Both the position numbers and the translations under genes were made by a program. A DNA stretch of 64,000 bases from Hysterangium stoloniferum. Taxonomy: Eukaryota; Basidiomycota; Agaricomycetes; Hysterangiales; Hysterangiaceae. Under the pieces are notes generated by a model. That model was given only the letters and a program-made list of their open reading frames with translations. It did no database searches and had not been told where the DNA came from. Each line of letters begins with the position of its first letter. Within the stretch, counting starts at the first letter, position 1. This document shows, piece by piece, positions 63,996-64,000 of this stretch. The stretch spans positions 62,001-126,000 of the forward strand of contig WHVD01000108.1 of the NCBI GenBank assembly GCA_015178975.1, read 5' to 3'.

Positions 63996-64000
63996 AGTCC

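Noticed and set aside
1..64000. CRISPR array, tRNA, rRNA, riboswitch or bacterial operon
   Set aside because: The spaced repeats seen are minisatellites or transposon parts, spliceosomal introns show a eukaryote, and I found no tRNA-like cloverleaf or rRNA segment by reading.

Overview
The window looks like a repeat-rich accessory region from a filamentous basidiomycete (Agaricomycete-like). The evidence is short 49-64 bp GT-AG introns, a Plavaka-type transposase, Tc1/mariner elements, a Ty1/copia element, a Ty3/gypsy chromovirus and many solo LTRs. I saw no rRNA, tRNA or CRISPR array and no recognisable housekeeping gene. Nothing could be searched, so family names rest on motifs read by eye.

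Most of the DNA that is not a named transposon consists of copies, in both orientations and many of them mosaic, of one repeating unit. I call its parts Z, X, Y, V and W. X is a six-exon gene whose splice sites and intron sizes (57, about 49-59, 50, 64 and 58 bp) agree between copies. One copy, at 61054-63022 on the minus strand, reads through all six exons as 561 residues without a stop. The other copies carry nonsense codons, frameshifts, exon-skipping deletions, chimeric junctions or transposon insertions. X2, X3 and W are diverged paralogous blocks. X-sense copies run minus in 2.1-11 kb, plus in 17.2-31.7 kb, and mostly minus again in 32.2-42.7 kb and 55.4-64 kb.

Layout. 0-2 kb: unrecognised minus-strand coding fragments and a short duplication. 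2.1-8 kb: X copy A and its Z block, with a 1.77-kb TIR element inserted in exon 5 and a 172-bp relative in the 3' block. 8.5-11.6 kb: X3/X2/Y remnants with a candidate small solo LTR. 11.6-14.3 kb: unrecognised sequence, a low-complexity tract and a 380-bp palindrome with 174-bp arms. 14.4-17.3 kb: a deleted X copy, a truncated Tc1 element and an LTR fragment. 17.3-25.1 kb: X copies G, H and I with Z, X2 and W pieces. 25.6-31.7 kb: X copy E with a nearly full-length copia element (25950-30660) in its first intron. 31.7-36.1 kb: an inverted duplication, an unrecognised gene and a second truncated Tc1. 36.5-42.7 kb: W, Y, X and X2 blocks. 42.8-44.8 kb: a decayed Plavaka transposase. 44.8-49.4 kb: LTRs and a cysteine-motif gene broken by two solo LTRs. 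49.6-55.4 kb: a gypsy element broken by two solo LTRs, one holding a MITE. 55.4-64 kb: two tandem minus-strand Z-X-Y-V units, including the intact X gene and a poly(A)-tailed retroposed fragment.

The strongest candidate for something undescribed is the Z-X-Y-V-W repeat and its conserved X protein, which matches no function I can name.
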